64,000 nt of DNA from Diospyros lotus. Its lineage: Eukaryota > Streptophyta > Magnoliopsida > Ericales > Ebenaceae. The translations under genes were made by a program, and so were the position numbers. This document shows positions 45,801-57,166 of the stretch, one piece after another; positions within the stretch are counted from its first letter, which is position 1, and each line of letters begins with the position of its first letter. Below the pieces are notes generated by a model. It saw only the letters and a program-made list of their open reading frames with translations, did not search any database and was not told the origin of the DNA. Location: the NCBI RefSeq assembly GCF_014633365.1, contig NC_068351.1, positions 144,001-208,000 of the forward strand. The letters run 5' to 3'.

Positions 45801-48800
45801 AGATTCCCAACAATAAAAGGTAAAACCATACAGGCCAGTCTTGTATAATACCTTCTCAACTACAGATGTGAGCTTGAAAGTTAAGTAGAGACCCGTCATT
45901 AATGACGAAAAAAGGCTCCCATATTCTTTGTTCAAGAAGAAACGATACCAGACAGGTGCTGGTAACAAGGCACGATAGAGCAGTACCAGATACTCAACCA
46001 AAGTTAACATTTGACCCTGCAAAATGAACATAACTGAATTTCAAGACAAGCATTGTGCATATGAAAAGATGAACAAATTTGCTAAATGCACAAGCAAACC
46101 TGAACTCACCTGCTTACGGTAATTTCGTCCTCTGCTGTTTTTGTAGTAAATTAGTAATATACACTTTAGAACCATTGCTGCCTGCCGTACCAAGGTATCT
46201 GAGACAAACAAAAGCAAGCAGTTAACAAGGCAATGAGAAATGATTAGTGAAGCCACTTTAAAAGAGGAAAAAAGTAGATCACATCTGAACAAAGATCCTT
46301 AGGAAAAAAGTGGAAACTTTTTCTTCACAGTGAAAGGTTTTTCAAACGTAGAACATGAGAAAAGCCAATGGTGACAAGTCAACACTGTTATACAAAGGGA
46401 AAATACAAGTTCATTGTTTCCAATTTTGAAGCCGAGCAGCTAGTTAGGAGGACAAATCTGCAACACGAGTTTTAATTATTTACTATTTTAATCAGTTTCA
46501 TATTAATTTCTCTTGGGAAAAACATGGAGTTGAACAGTGCCAGAACCGTGTTTCAGTTTTGACAGGTTTGTAAATAATTTAGAATGTGGGAAAAGAGGAT
46601 CATCACAATTATCCAAAGAGCATATTAATAAGTTAAAATTATGAGGACCAATGCATATTTTAGCACACACGGAGCCTGTGCCCATTGCCTCATGTAGATA
46701 AATGAAATGCCTAACAACACACAAAATTATGTGCAGGAGAAAAGAAAACAATAATTCAAAAAACTTCTCCTTAGTAAATATTCTATTTCATTGTTGAGAT
46801 TGAAGAGCAAAGTTCAGTAGGCCCAGATAGAGAAGTGCAATGTACAAAAAAGACGTCATTTCCAAGTCGGTTCAAGGGAAAAGCGATCCATTGTAACTCA
46901 ACATGCTTTTGTAGATATTACCATGAAGTCAATATTACATGGACCTGGATACAGGTAATAGGGGCAGGATGTGTCCGCACATTGCATATACCTCATTTCC
47001 AAGTAGGTTCAAGGGAAAAGCGATCCACTGTAAATCAACATGCTTTTGTAGATATTACCGTGAAGTCAATATTACATGGACTTGAATACAGGTAATAGGG
47101 GCAAGATGTGTCTGCATGTTGCGTTTACCCAATTCTCTTGCACAAGATTTTAGCACATGGCCAGCTCCCAATTTTTCAAACACTTTCTTCTATATAAATA
47201 ATCTTTCAAATATTTTTAGGGAAGATGGCATTTATGGACCAAGATATAGCATGTTATAACCGTCGGCAACTAGGGTTTCCCTTGGTAACAGGTGATGGCA
47301 GCTAGGGTTTGGTTTTTAACTTGGGAAAGACTGCGGCTGGTATTGATGGAAGGTTTCAATCAGTGTTAATTGATCGATGATTGATTGATTGTCTATACTT
47401 TCTAGAAGTAGAATTGTATCTTGTAGATTAGTATATGTTTCTTAATTTGTTTGTATCCTAAAATTGTATAGTTCCTAATCTAGATTTAGAATTCTTTCCT
47501 AAGCTAATTTTAGTAACTTCCTAATCTTGTAAAGAGTCTTGTATAAATCAAGCTCTACCCGTGAGTAAGAACTAAGATAAAAGGATTATTTTTCTCCTAA
47601 TTCTTGACATGGTATCAGAGCTCTAGGGATTGTTTTAAAACTTCCTTGGGACATACAGAGCCTATCCATACCAGTCTTCCCCACCTTTCGTTTGAGGTCC
47701 AACCTTGGTTTAAAAATGTCCCATCCAAGATCCTACACCCGATACAACAAACTCCAGCCATACCTCAGAAGTTCCGGTTGCTGGAACTCAAAATGGGGCC
47801 TCGGGAGGAGAATTACAGAATCTCTAGGCAGCCTACCATTTGAACAGCAAGAATTACCTAAAGTGATCATAGCTGAACCAGACCTTTCTTAAAGGAAAGG
47901 GGAAGCTCGGCCACTTGTTAGGAATAGGCCCGAAGGAGGATGACCCAGCATTTGTAGTATGGGATGAGAAAGATTCTTCGGTGATGTCCTGGCTCTGTAA
48001 TTCTATGGTTCTAGAAATCAGCGACACTATTATATTTTTTTGACCACAACCAAGGATATTTGGGAGGCCATAAACTTGACTTATTCAAAGGTTAAAGACG
48101 CAGCACAAATTTATGAAATACGAACAAGGCTCGAAGACCATCACAGAGTATGCAAATATGTTGCAAACTCTATGGCAGGAGTTGGACCACTTCCAGTGCT
48201 TGAAGATGAAGTGTAGCGAGGATGCTACACTCCATAAGAGGTTTGTTGAAAAAGAACGGATATGTGATTTCTTGGCTGGTCTCAACACAGAATTTGATAT
48301 GGTCAGAGTGCAGATTCTTGGTAAGGAAGACTTGAATGAGGTAATCTCTTTAATAAGAGCAGAAGAAGGGAGAAGGGGTGTAATGTTAGAATCTATCCCT
48401 GGTGAGAGTTCTGCCCTAGTGTCTTTGAAAGCTCATTATCAAAATGAAGGCCCAAGGGATGAAAAGAAACCAGTGGATAGGGAGTCTCTATGATGTACCT
48501 TTTGTAAAAAATCGAGGCACACCATAGAGAAGTGCTAGAAGCTCCATGGAAAGCCAACCAACGGAGGACCAGCAAGGAGTCAAGTGCATGTGGCAATCAA
48601 CGGCCAGCAGCCTGAACCAAGAGATTCAAAGCACGGAGAAGAGACGGGGCAGAGATTGAAAGACTCGAGAACTTTTTGGTATCTCTAGAAAAAAAGGTAG
48701 AGAAAGGTAGCTGCTCTCTTGCTCCTATAGGTAATTCTTCCTTCTCTTTTTCTTACATGCTTCAAAAACTTTACACCAAAATGGAAAATGCTATTGGTAC

Positions 48801-51800
48801 ACCTTTGTGTACACCTTGGGCTACACAAAAGTGTATCAATGACAAAAATATCCCTCTGAGGCGCATAGAGGCGCGTGAGGCGCATGGAGAGGTGCAGGGT
48901 ATTTTTGTCATTGATACATCTTGTGTAGCCCAAGATGTACAAAAATGATGTACATGTAGCATGACTCCACCAAAATTGTTGAATCCAAGACTCGGGTGCT
49001 TCTGACCACATGACCTCCTATCCACACTTGTTTATTCCTATAATCCTTGTCCCAGCTCAAGAAAAATCACAATGGCAGACGGCTCACTCATTACTGTTGC
49101 TAGCCAAGGAGATATTCTCCTCAATGATCACCTAACCGTAAAGAATGTCCTTCATGTCCCCAAGTTATTTGCTAATCTTATATCAATCCAAAAACTTATC
49201 GAGGATACTAATTGCAGTGTATATTTCTATTATAATGTCTGTGAGATATAGGGACAGGACAAGAAGAGGATGATTGGGCTTGCTAGGGCTAGAGAGAGAC
49301 TTTACTACCTCGAGGAACCAGGAGGACAGGACAAGAAGGAATTTTCTCCCCTCGTGTTATGCCTAGCCCAATCCAACGAGGACAAGATGTGGTTATAGCA
49401 TTATAGAATGGGTCATCCCTCTTTTCTTACTCTCAAGTTAATGTTTCCTAATTTAGCCAAAGGTCTGGATTTTAGTCACTTTCATTATGTCGTTTATGAA
49501 CTTGCCAAACATAAAAGAGTGTCTTTCTCTTCTTCTAATAAAAGGACTAATTTTCCTTTCTCCTTAATTCATAGTGACATTTGGGGTCCATCAAGTGTTC
49601 CCAATATTTCTGGGGCAAGATGGTTTGTTTTATTTGATGATGATTGTACTAGGGTGGTTTGGATATATTTATTAAAAACAAAGTCAGAAGTAAGCCATGT
49701 GTTTCCTAATTTTTACAACATGATTAAGACTCAGTTTGGGGTGAATATAAAACGGTTTAAGTATGATAATGCTAGAGATTTTTTCAATCAATCTCTATTT
49801 GTTTTCTTTCAACAAAAAGGTGTTATTCATGATTCTTCTTGTCCCTACACTCCTCAACATAATGGGGTAGCCGAAAAGAAAAATGGTCATCTTTTGGTTG
49901 TTATTCGAGCACTCCTTTTTCACCATAATGTCCCTCAACATTATTGGGGAGAAGCAGCTCTAACAGCCACCTCTCTTATCAACATATTGCCATCTAAAAC
50001 ACTAGAATCTCATAGTCATATTCAACTATTGATGAGTCATTTTCTTGACTTTCATGTGGCTAGTAATTGGCAACCCAAGATATTCGAGTGCACAACCTAT
50101 GTTCATGTTTCAACAGTCAATAGAGGAAAGCTAGATCCTCATGTCTTAAAGTGTGTGTTTATTGGATATTCACCTACACAAAAAGGCTATCGATACTATC
50201 ACCCTCTTTCAAAGAGATTTTTTGTATCTGCTGATGTTACCTTTGCTAAAAATGAATCCTACTTTAGATCATCAAATACTCAGGAACAAAATCAAACCTT
50301 AACTAATAGGGATTCCTATTTTATTCTTTTTGACCCTAATCTGTTATCCTTGAACCCATCTTCTAACTAGAAGGACTCGGTAAGCATGACACCTAAGGAA
50401 GTTTCACCATCTACTCCTTGGCCTCTACAGGTATACTCAAGGAGAAAGAAACCTGAATCTGACCCTATGCAAGCCCCAACATCCACTACAAGTCCCATAA
50501 GTCCTGAAGTCTCTATAGGCAGAAGTAACACTGACAATTCTGCCACCATTTCAGAGCCATTACCAAGGATTTTCTCAACCAACTCTCTTGATATAAGCTC
50601 TATAAAACCTATTGAACCCACTATTCAATTAGATACCTATGATCTTGATTGGTCCATTGCAGTTAGAAAAGGAACCAGAACAACATCCATTACACCTATT
50701 TCTTTCCTTTTCTAAGCTATCACCTACCCACAAAGCCTTTCTTACCAGTTTGCATACTATTCCTATTCCAAAAAAAAAAATTCTAAAGCTATAGGGAATA
50801 AGAATTGGAAGGATGCCATGGAAGCTGAAATGGCAGCCCTAGAAACAAACCAAACCTAGTATTTGGTAAAATTACCTAAAAGAAAGCATCCAGTGAGTTG
50901 TAAATGGGTCTAAACTATGAAATATAGGTATGATGGATCTCTAGATCGATACAAAGCAATATTGGTTGCCAAGAGATATACACAAGTGCATGGGGTAGAT
51001 TATTTGGACACATTTGCACCAGTGGCTAAACTAAATGAAATTATGTCCTCATTTCTTTGGCTGCTAACCTAGGTTGGTCATTACATCAGTTTGACGTAAA
51101 AAATGTTTTTTTGTATGGTAACCTAAAGGAAGAGATATATATGGAATTGCCACCAAGTTATGGGACAGCCACACAAGGGCCGGTTGTATGCAAACTAAAA
51201 AAAGCCTCGTATGGACTGAAACAGTCCCCACGGGCTTGGTTTGAAAGATTAATAAGTGTTATGCTTGGCATAGGGTATAAACAAAGCTAAGGAGACCATA
51301 CACTTTTTATTCAACATTCGGCCACAAGGGGAGTAACTATATTGATTGGGTATGTAAATGATATTGTTGTTATCGGCAACAATAACAAAGGTATGGCTCA
51401 ATTAAAAGAGTGTTTGTTAAAGGAGTTCGAAATTAAAGATTTGGGGAGATTTAAAATATTTCTTGGGAATAGAGGTGGCTCATTCTAAAGAAGGCATATT
51501 TATATCCCAGCAGAAATATGTGGTGGATCTCTTAAAAGAAACCGGATTGCTAGGCTGCAAAGCAAGTGACACACCTATTGACCCAAATCATAAGTTGGAA
51601 GAAGCACTAGAAGAAAATATGGTTGGCAAGGGAGCTTATCAGAGGCTAGTTGAGAAGCTAATATACTTGGCCCATACTCGGCTAGATATAGCCTATGTTG
51701 TAGGAATGGTTAGTTAATTTATGCACAACCCAAGAGAAGTCCGTCTTAAAGCTGTGCATTAGATACTCCATTATCTAGAAGGGGCACCTAGGAGAGACAT

Positions 51801-53403
51801 TTTGTTCAAAAAGGGAGGAGCTATGACCCTTGAAGGCTACGCAGATGCTAACTATGCAGGCTCTGTTGTAGATAGGAGATCCACTTCTGACTATTTTACT
51901 ATGTTGGGAGGCAATTTAGTGACATGGAGAAGCAAAACGTGGTGGCTAGGTCAAGTGCTGAGGCCAAATTTTGGTCCATGGCTCTAGGTGTGTGTGAGTT
52001 ATTGTGGCTAAAAATTCTACTAAATGATCTTAGGATTGAATGGACAGCGCGTATGAAGCTCTACTGTGACAACAAGTCAGCAATCAATATCACTCATAAC
52101 CCTGTTCAACACGACAGGACAAAGCACATTGAAGTAGATAGGCACTTCATCAAGGAGAAATTGGACAGCGGGCTAATATGCATACCATACATCTCATCAC
52201 AAGATCAATTAGCAGATATGCTAACTAAGGGCCTGCCTACACCAGTGTTTAACCGGATAATGAGTAAGATTGGGATGCAAGACATACATGCCCAATCTTG
52301 AGGGGGAGCGTCAGCAACTAGGGCTCCCCTTGGTAATAGGTGACGGCAACTAGGGTTTGGTTTCTAACTTGGGAAAGATTGTGGCTGGTATTGATGGAAG
52401 GTTCCAATCAGTGTTAATTGATTGATGATTGATTGAATGTCTATACTTTCTAAAAGTAGAATTGTATCTTATAGATTAATATATGTTTCCTAATTTGTTT
52501 GTATCCTAAAATTGTATAGTTCCTAATCTAGATTTAGAATTCTTTCCTAAGCTAATTTATTAACTTCCTAATCTTGTAAAGAGTCGTGTATAAATCAAGC
52601 TCTACCCGTGAGTAAGAAATAAGACAAAGGGATTCTTTTTCTCCTAATTCTTGACAATAACTTATAAGGAAGTCTCATGTCTAGCTATAAATAAATCAAA
52701 CTATCTGCACAGACCAGTATGTTAAACTGATGCTTTACAAATTTGTCCATAGGGATACTAGAAAGGTTATCTAAGATTCTCAACACTTCTTGCATGACTC
52801 CTACAAAACCTCACATAGAACCCCCAAGAAAAATCTTCACTCTTTTTTCTCTGAAAAGAGAGATGTGTGCAAAGCATTAAAAAAATATAATAAAAAAAAA
52901 AGAAACAAAATCATGATTACCCTAAGACTGAAGGAAATCAAAGAAGTACTATGAGATGAAATATAATGCAGCATAATTTTCCTAACAAATCATCGGAAAC
53001 CATGTATCAATGGAGACAATAGCAATCAGAACAACTCAAGTTACAAGACATACCATTTACCATAATGATGAAGACAGCATGCCAAAAAGGTATAGCTTTT
53101 GGAGGAAGCATAATGAGTGGATACAGAAGATCATCATTCCGATACCACCAATATACAATAATGACATAAAGCAAGAATGCCAAAGAGATACCAACTAGAA
53201 CAGATATTTTCCTCTCTCCCTGCAAATGAGACCATTAGTATTTTAGGGCATTAAAAATGATTGTAATTCCCATATCAGCAAATCAAATCACACAAAATTC
53301 ACAGCAGGCAAGAACAATTATAGCACCTTCAAAGCTGTTTGCTTCCGTAAAATATCATTTGACTTAAACATCACAGCAGCAATCAAAATGGTAACAAAAA
53401 ACC
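42847..53403 (-). CDS. RING and transmembrane-domain E3 ubiquitin ligase (RNFT-like), C-terminal seven exons
   Basis: CDS (partial) = complement(join(42847..42952, 43933..44036, 45615..45692, 45852..46016, 46110..46198, 53054..53219, 53327..53403)), 785 nt, 261 codons without the start. All junctions have GT/AG and keep frame. The membrane part includes [32 protein letters not shown] and [11 protein letters not shown]. Then come a conserved [17 protein letters not shown] block, [18 protein letters not shown], and a C3HC4 RING (CAIC...CKHIFCEDC...CPLC), ending [17 protein letters not shown] proteins are multi-pass membrane ubiquitin ligases; plant functions are poorly defined. The first visible codon is split, so at least one 5' exon is missing; I could not find it up to 57000. 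The intron 46199-53053 (6.9 kb) contains the full-length Copia-2 element. No coding damage is visible. Confidence 0.9.
44496..44614. repeat. 59-bp tandem duplication in an RNFT-like intron
   Basis: Two adjacent copies, starting near taagcattat at 44501 and 44560, share most of their bases, including gatgaagccttta and aataattagccaca. Confidence 0.85.
46853..47126. repeat. 137-bp tandem duplication in an RNFT-like intron
   Basis: The block catttccaagt...ggttcaagggaaaag occurs at 46857 and again at 46994, and the copies agree through acaggtaataggggca. They differ by a handful of substitutions, so the duplication is not recent. Confidence 0.88.
47261..47609 (+). repeat. Copia-2 5' LTR
   Basis: 349 bp from cgtcggcaac to attcttgaca. 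The 3' end abuts the primer-binding site. Confidence 0.9.
48000..48560 (+). pseudogene. Copia-2 gag with CCHC zinc knuckle
   Basis: 48113-48493 encodes [15 protein letters not shown] and [19 protein letters not shown], the Copia gag core. A stop at 48493 precedes [14 protein letters not shown] (about 48496-48537), an intact CX2CX4HX4C knuckle, itself followed at once by a stop. The N-terminal gag is out of frame upstream. Confidence 0.85.
48788..48962. mobile_element. Fold-back MITE inserted in Copia-2
   Basis: The arms 48809-48855 and 48896-48940 are near-perfect inverted repeats: gtacaccttgggctacac against its complement, continuing through tgtatcaatgacaaaaat. They flank a 40-base loop rich in gaggcgca. 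The inverted symmetry extends weakly to atgcta at 48788 and tagcat at 48957-48962. It is 175 bp in total. No target duplication could be resolved. It lies between the gag knuckle and the protease region. Confidence 0.75.
49030..50715 (+). pseudogene. Copia-2 protease end, integrase and linker
   Basis: [15 protein letters not shown] (about 49055) is the end of protease. Pre-integrase [14 protein letters not shown] and YELAKHKRV follow (the CxxC of the zinc site is degraded to VVYE). The integrase core has HSDIWGP, then KYDNARDFF in place of the usual DNG(G/T)EF, and [15 protein letters not shown]. The C-terminal [14 protein letters not shown] is present. 50386-50715 is the S/P-rich linker. Stops occur at 49399, 50370 and 50715. 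Confidence 0.85.
50800..51720 (+). pseudogene. Copia-2 reverse transcriptase
   Basis: Readable segments are [30 protein letters not shown], and [18 protein letters not shown]. The catalytic box reads YVND, not YVDD (about 51350-51363). Internal stops and shifts occur near 50860, 51290 and 51460. 51463-51717 gives [19 protein letters not shown] and [18 protein letters not shown]. Confidence 0.87.
51802..52301 (+). pseudogene. Copia-2 RNase H
   Basis: It contains [16 protein letters not shown], then after a frameshift near 51930 [15 protein letters not shown] and [18 protein letters not shown], ending [11 protein letters not shown]. The core residues appear intact, but the frame changes between the first and second catalytic segments. 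Confidence 0.87.
52309..52656 (+). repeat. Copia-2 3' LTR
   Basis: 348 bp from cgtcagcaac to attcttgaca, preceded by the polypurine tract and followed by TSD ATAAC. Confidence 0.9.
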
Positions 53404-55440
53404 CTGCAACATTGAGACCAATCAGTCATCAAATGTATAAAATTATGGTTAAAATCTGAATCCAACAGGGGTTAAAGCTCAATGGCCACAACAAACTAAG
53501 ATATAAGGATACAGATATGGGCATGAGATACAACAATTTGAAAACAAATTTCTGAAGCCATGTCTATATATACAATATCAATAAATCACCAAGTGTTGAA
53601 AAAATAACATAACCTGACAAAAGAGTTATCACTTAGATCTATAAATTTTAACATCATTCAATGTACTAAATATAGGCCTTACAAAAGATAAGGTAATGGA
53701 TAGAGATGAAAGGAAATCCAGAATTTACGTAACCAACCCCATGGTGGGACAAAGGCTTGGTATGTTGTTGATGTCAATATAGGAAAAGTAACACAACTAA
53801 GCCACTTCATACGACTATCTATTACATGACAAATTTAGAAAACATATCAGTGGTGATGTTGCATGAAGCAGATCTGCCTTATCTTTTACCTTGGCCACAA
53901 TTTGATATTTCTTGAGATGTAGAGATCTATTCATTTAAAAGAAAAAAGACAACAGGCCATTGGTGCATCGTTAAGTTCTCATGTCAGGACTTGACCCATT
54001 TCTAAGAGAAAATGGAGCAGCATGAAGCAAGCAGCAGCATTCAAAAAAAAATGCAGCAGGGAAACAAAAGCAGAAACACAGCAACAAACAAGGTTACCAA
54101 AAAAAAAAAAAAACAACAACAACAACAACCTGAACAGACACTACAGGGTATGCATAATGCTTCGGATAAGAAGATAGAAATACACTCATAAACAAAGAGT
54201 CTTCTAAGGATGCAGTATGGCTTTTGCAAGGAGAAGAAAGAAATACAAGGGGACCAATAGTGGAGGCTGGAGGGGTCAGGATTTCAAAATTTAGCATGAA
54301 TTCTCGCACAAATGTATCATATCAGAGGGTGAGAGCAATGGAGCCTCACCAGCAGTTTGCGCAAATGGTACAGGAAGACCCATAGCCAAATTTAGTTTCA
54401 AAGAAATAGAAGTTCAAATAATGCCACATCCAAACATTTCCAGCAATCATCTTCCTTCTGTAGAAGCTGGTTAAGGAACATGTGAACTCAACAGAGTCTG
54501 TAATGAGGTAATATTGCCAGAGCCACCTGGAATGGACGACAAGATATAAAGAAGAAAGTCCAGCTCACTGAACTCTCCATACATCAGAAAATCAACAATG
54601 GCTAGGCTATTTAATGGTCACAGTTTCCTGGTAAATGCTCAGAAGCTGAGCACTCAAGCCACTAAGTGTAACTCGCCAGTTCTCAAAGGTTGATTAGTTT
54701 GGATGGAGAAATTTTTCTGCTGGCAATTAGCAGTTTTGCAGAAAGTTTCAGCTGACTCAATTTTGCATGACAGTATGTTTTAGCAAACATGCTGCTGGTT
54801 TTAGGCCCTCCATAAATATATCAATCAAGTTATGCATCAAGTTGAGCACAAAAAGCATTATGGGTTAAGGTGAGAAGAAAAATAAATGAAACAAATTTGA
54901 GGTACTATCTAAATTAGATTTGTAGATTCGAGCTGTCAGGGCAGTAGAGATCACGGTATGAGATCTTATTGTATATACCTTAAACATGCTCCTGGATACA
55001 AAACTGAGTGCACTTAGGGTAGTGCATTGACTTAGGAATCACTGACTATCCAGTTCATGTATTTATTGATTTATAGAGTTATTGACATTCACATCTGTTA
55101 TAAGATCTACTAATGATGAGCTTATGATATTCAGCTATTGTTATTATTCATATTACATGATGAGCCCACTGGTTAGACTGTATATGCATCGACATTGACC
55201 TTAAATTGTTTGATTGAGGCTACACCCTAGTGGGGTGCACAACCTTGTTAGGTGATGGTGCTGGTCGCAGCCCCCTAATTTGGGCTTGAGAAATAATACA
55301 TGAGGCTATTCAGTCATATATGATCCATCTTGTTAATAGTCTATACATGTATGTGGAATGCAAGTTAGATATAGTTTTGCATCAATGAGGCTTGTCATGC
55401 TCCAGTTGAGCCCACAGTCCTAATAGCGGATAGCGCCAGT
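53404..55440. other. Intron or upstream DNA of the RNFT-like gene, nothing certain
   Basis: The missing 5' exon(s) of the RNFT-like gene should lie here or further right, but no frame with that family's N-terminal signature was found. A poly-A/(AAC)n tract lies at about 54099-54129. A short - strand frame starting at an ATG near 54583 (MYGEFSELDFLLYIL) is open for about 38 codons but unassigned. Confidence 0.35.
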
Positions 55441-56130
55441 CACAACCCCCACCTTAGGGTTGTGACAGATTTTAACTTGCCAATCATCTTATATATAATT
55501 GTATCTTATTTAAGGCCAACGCATGCCAAATGGTTTCCTACTAAATTTTCTTTGGTCAAGTTCTATCCCTTTTACTACACATTTCTTCTATTCCATCCAC
55601 CCTCTCACATGTACATTTATTACTTTTTGTGCCACACTTCCAAATCATCATAAACACATCTTGTGCATGTTATCTTCAATAGATCTCCCTGCAACCTTAT
55701 AAAAAATAATCTCATTTCTAATTTTATATTTTCTTATATGATTTCAAATCTGCCATAACATTCTCAGCTCAGTCATGCTCATTTTGTACATGTTAATACT
55801 GAACTATCTAATATTATGTGTTATACAACAAAACTACAAACCACAAAATCATCCACACTCCTATTTTAATTAAATTACATTCCATGCATTCCATTATTAA
55901 CCTGATTAACATGAAACCTTTATGGTGTTCTCCACAACTCAAGCATAATATTTACTTCCTTTTTTTGTCACAGTTAGTAAGACTATGTTAATTGCAAAAA
56001 AAAAACACACACCAAGTTACTCATTTTTCAACATGTTTAGTGAGTTCATCAATCACCAGTTGAAAAATAGATGAGGTAAAAGTTTAGTGCATATCCTTAA
56101 ATACAATCCAATTATAATTGAAAAAAGGAA
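55440..56130 (-). mobile_element. RTE-type LINE fragment
   Basis: On the - strand, 56010-56100 gives FQLVIDELTKHVEK, matching the conserved 'VMDELT+HI' segment of RTE reverse transcriptase. About 55700-55830 gives KMSMTELRMLWQI, then NHIRKYKIRNEI, matching the end of the same ORF. Stops and deletions separate them. It belongs to the same superfamily as the remnant at 20950-22340. Confidence 0.7.
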
Positions 56131-56274
56131 AAAACTTAGTATTTCCTCCGACTAATATGCAACCCCAGCTCTATTATGCATAGGACAAGTTGATAGGTAC
56201 CATAAAGGAAATGGGGAAAATTCTAGAAGATACAAAAAATTAAAGAATGAGTACACCATCGGAGGGCAACTAAT

Positions 56275-56696
56275 TGTCATGAACCTAGAGTTCATAATAG
56301 GGTTGGATTGGCAATTGGAAGGATCCGATTGAATAGAACTGAGAACAGAATGATTGGAGAGAAAAATGGGACAAAAGTGGGGGAAGAAATCAGAGGGAAA
56401 TGAGGGAGAATTGCAGAAGGGAACGAGAGGGAGAATGAGAGAGAATTCTAGAGAGAAAAATGAGATATTCAATATCAATTCAAGCATAATTTATTATCCT
56501 TAGCTATGACTTATATATAGCCTAACAGCCTCCATATGCACTCATGTGCAATACAACAAATAGCTTAATTGCCTATAGCTAAGGACAAGGCCCTATAACA
56601 GAAAACACAAAAAGAAATTACAAAATATGGTAATGCATGTAAACTAAATACTATTATATTTCTTACTATATTCTTTGTGATCCTCAAGATCATGAC
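56275..56696 (-). mobile_element. LTR (422 bp), probably the 3' LTR of a - strand element
   Basis: It starts tgtcatgaacc and ends gatcatgaca. On the - strand a purine tract (aaaaagggggg, 56699-56710 complement) precedes it, the layout of a 3' LTR after its polypurine tract. It shares about 180 bp with 23329-23520. No partner LTR is in the window. Confidence 0.65.
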
Positions 56697-56853
56697 AATT
56701 CCCCCCTTTTTGAAAAAGTTCTTGTCCCTAAGAACTTCAGCAATTGGTCACTGCTCTTACCCAATACCAGCTCTCTCAATCTGTTTCATTCATCTTTCCT
56801 TTTTTCTTCTTCTAGGCCTCTTCGTGTTCATTCTTATGTTTTTGTCGAGCCCC
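56697..56853 (-). mobile_element. Internal 3' end of the element ending at 56275
   Basis: This is the short stretch between the purine tract and the next LTR. It shows no coding signature and is probably where Gypsy-A inserted. Confidence 0.35.
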
Positions 56854-57110
56854 TGAAATGAGTTGGAGTTGGATCAAAATTTCTGGGAAATTCCGTTAGA
56901 ACAGAATTTAGGAAGAGAGAGAAGGGAGATAGAGAGAGACAAGAGAAGAGAATTGAGGAAGAAGATAATTGGTTATTTCATTTCAAAATTGTCCTTTTGT
57001 TTCAACATTCCCTTATTTATTCATTGTCAGGTAGGTTAGTTAGTTCTAACCCCCTTTCCCGCCTTTCATTCCCCTCTTATTTATTACAATAATACCCCCA
57101 AATCCTAACA
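56854..57110 (-). mobile_element. Gypsy-A 3' LTR (probable)
   Basis: 257 bp with TG...CA ends (tgaaatgagttgg...aatcctaaca), preceded on the - strand by a G-rich tract (complement of 57116-57140). The matching 5' LTR would lie beyond 64000, so the call rests on position, ends and the adjoining gypsy coding sequence. Confidence 0.55.
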
Positions 57111-57166
57111 ACTCACCCCCCCCCCCCCCCCGCCCGGCGGATGAATTAATTCTTGTCCTCAAGAAT

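Larger units (their letters stand above)
47261..52656 (+). mobile_element. Full-length Copia retrotransposon, + strand (Copia-2), in an RNFT-like intron
   Basis: LTRs lie at 47261-47609 and 52309-52656 (349 and 348 bp), with a perfect TSD, ATAAC, at 47256-47260 and 52657-52661. The primer-binding site TGGTATCAGAGC is at 47610-47621, and a polypurine tract, gagggggag, precedes the 3' LTR (52300-52308). Internal order is gag, protease, integrase, RT, RNase H. Both LTRs start CG instead of TG. By eye about 20 substitutions separate the LTRs, so the insertion is old. It is antisense to the host gene. All coding parts are broken. Confidence 0.93.

Noticed and set aside
48849..48900. CRISPR-like short repeat appearance (gaggcgca repeats)
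   Set aside because: Three gaggcgca copies form the loop of a fold-back transposon. There is no spacer-repeat periodicity, and this is plant nuclear DNA.
48685..49025. Overlapping open frames across the fold-back element in Copia-2
   Set aside because: They exist on both strands because the sequence is an inverted repeat; they encode no known domain.
54094..54309. Possible upstream exon of the RNFT-like gene (- strand)
   Set aside because: The frame runs into a poly-T/(GTT)n tract, and its residues do not resemble the expected transmembrane segment before the FFVTI exon.
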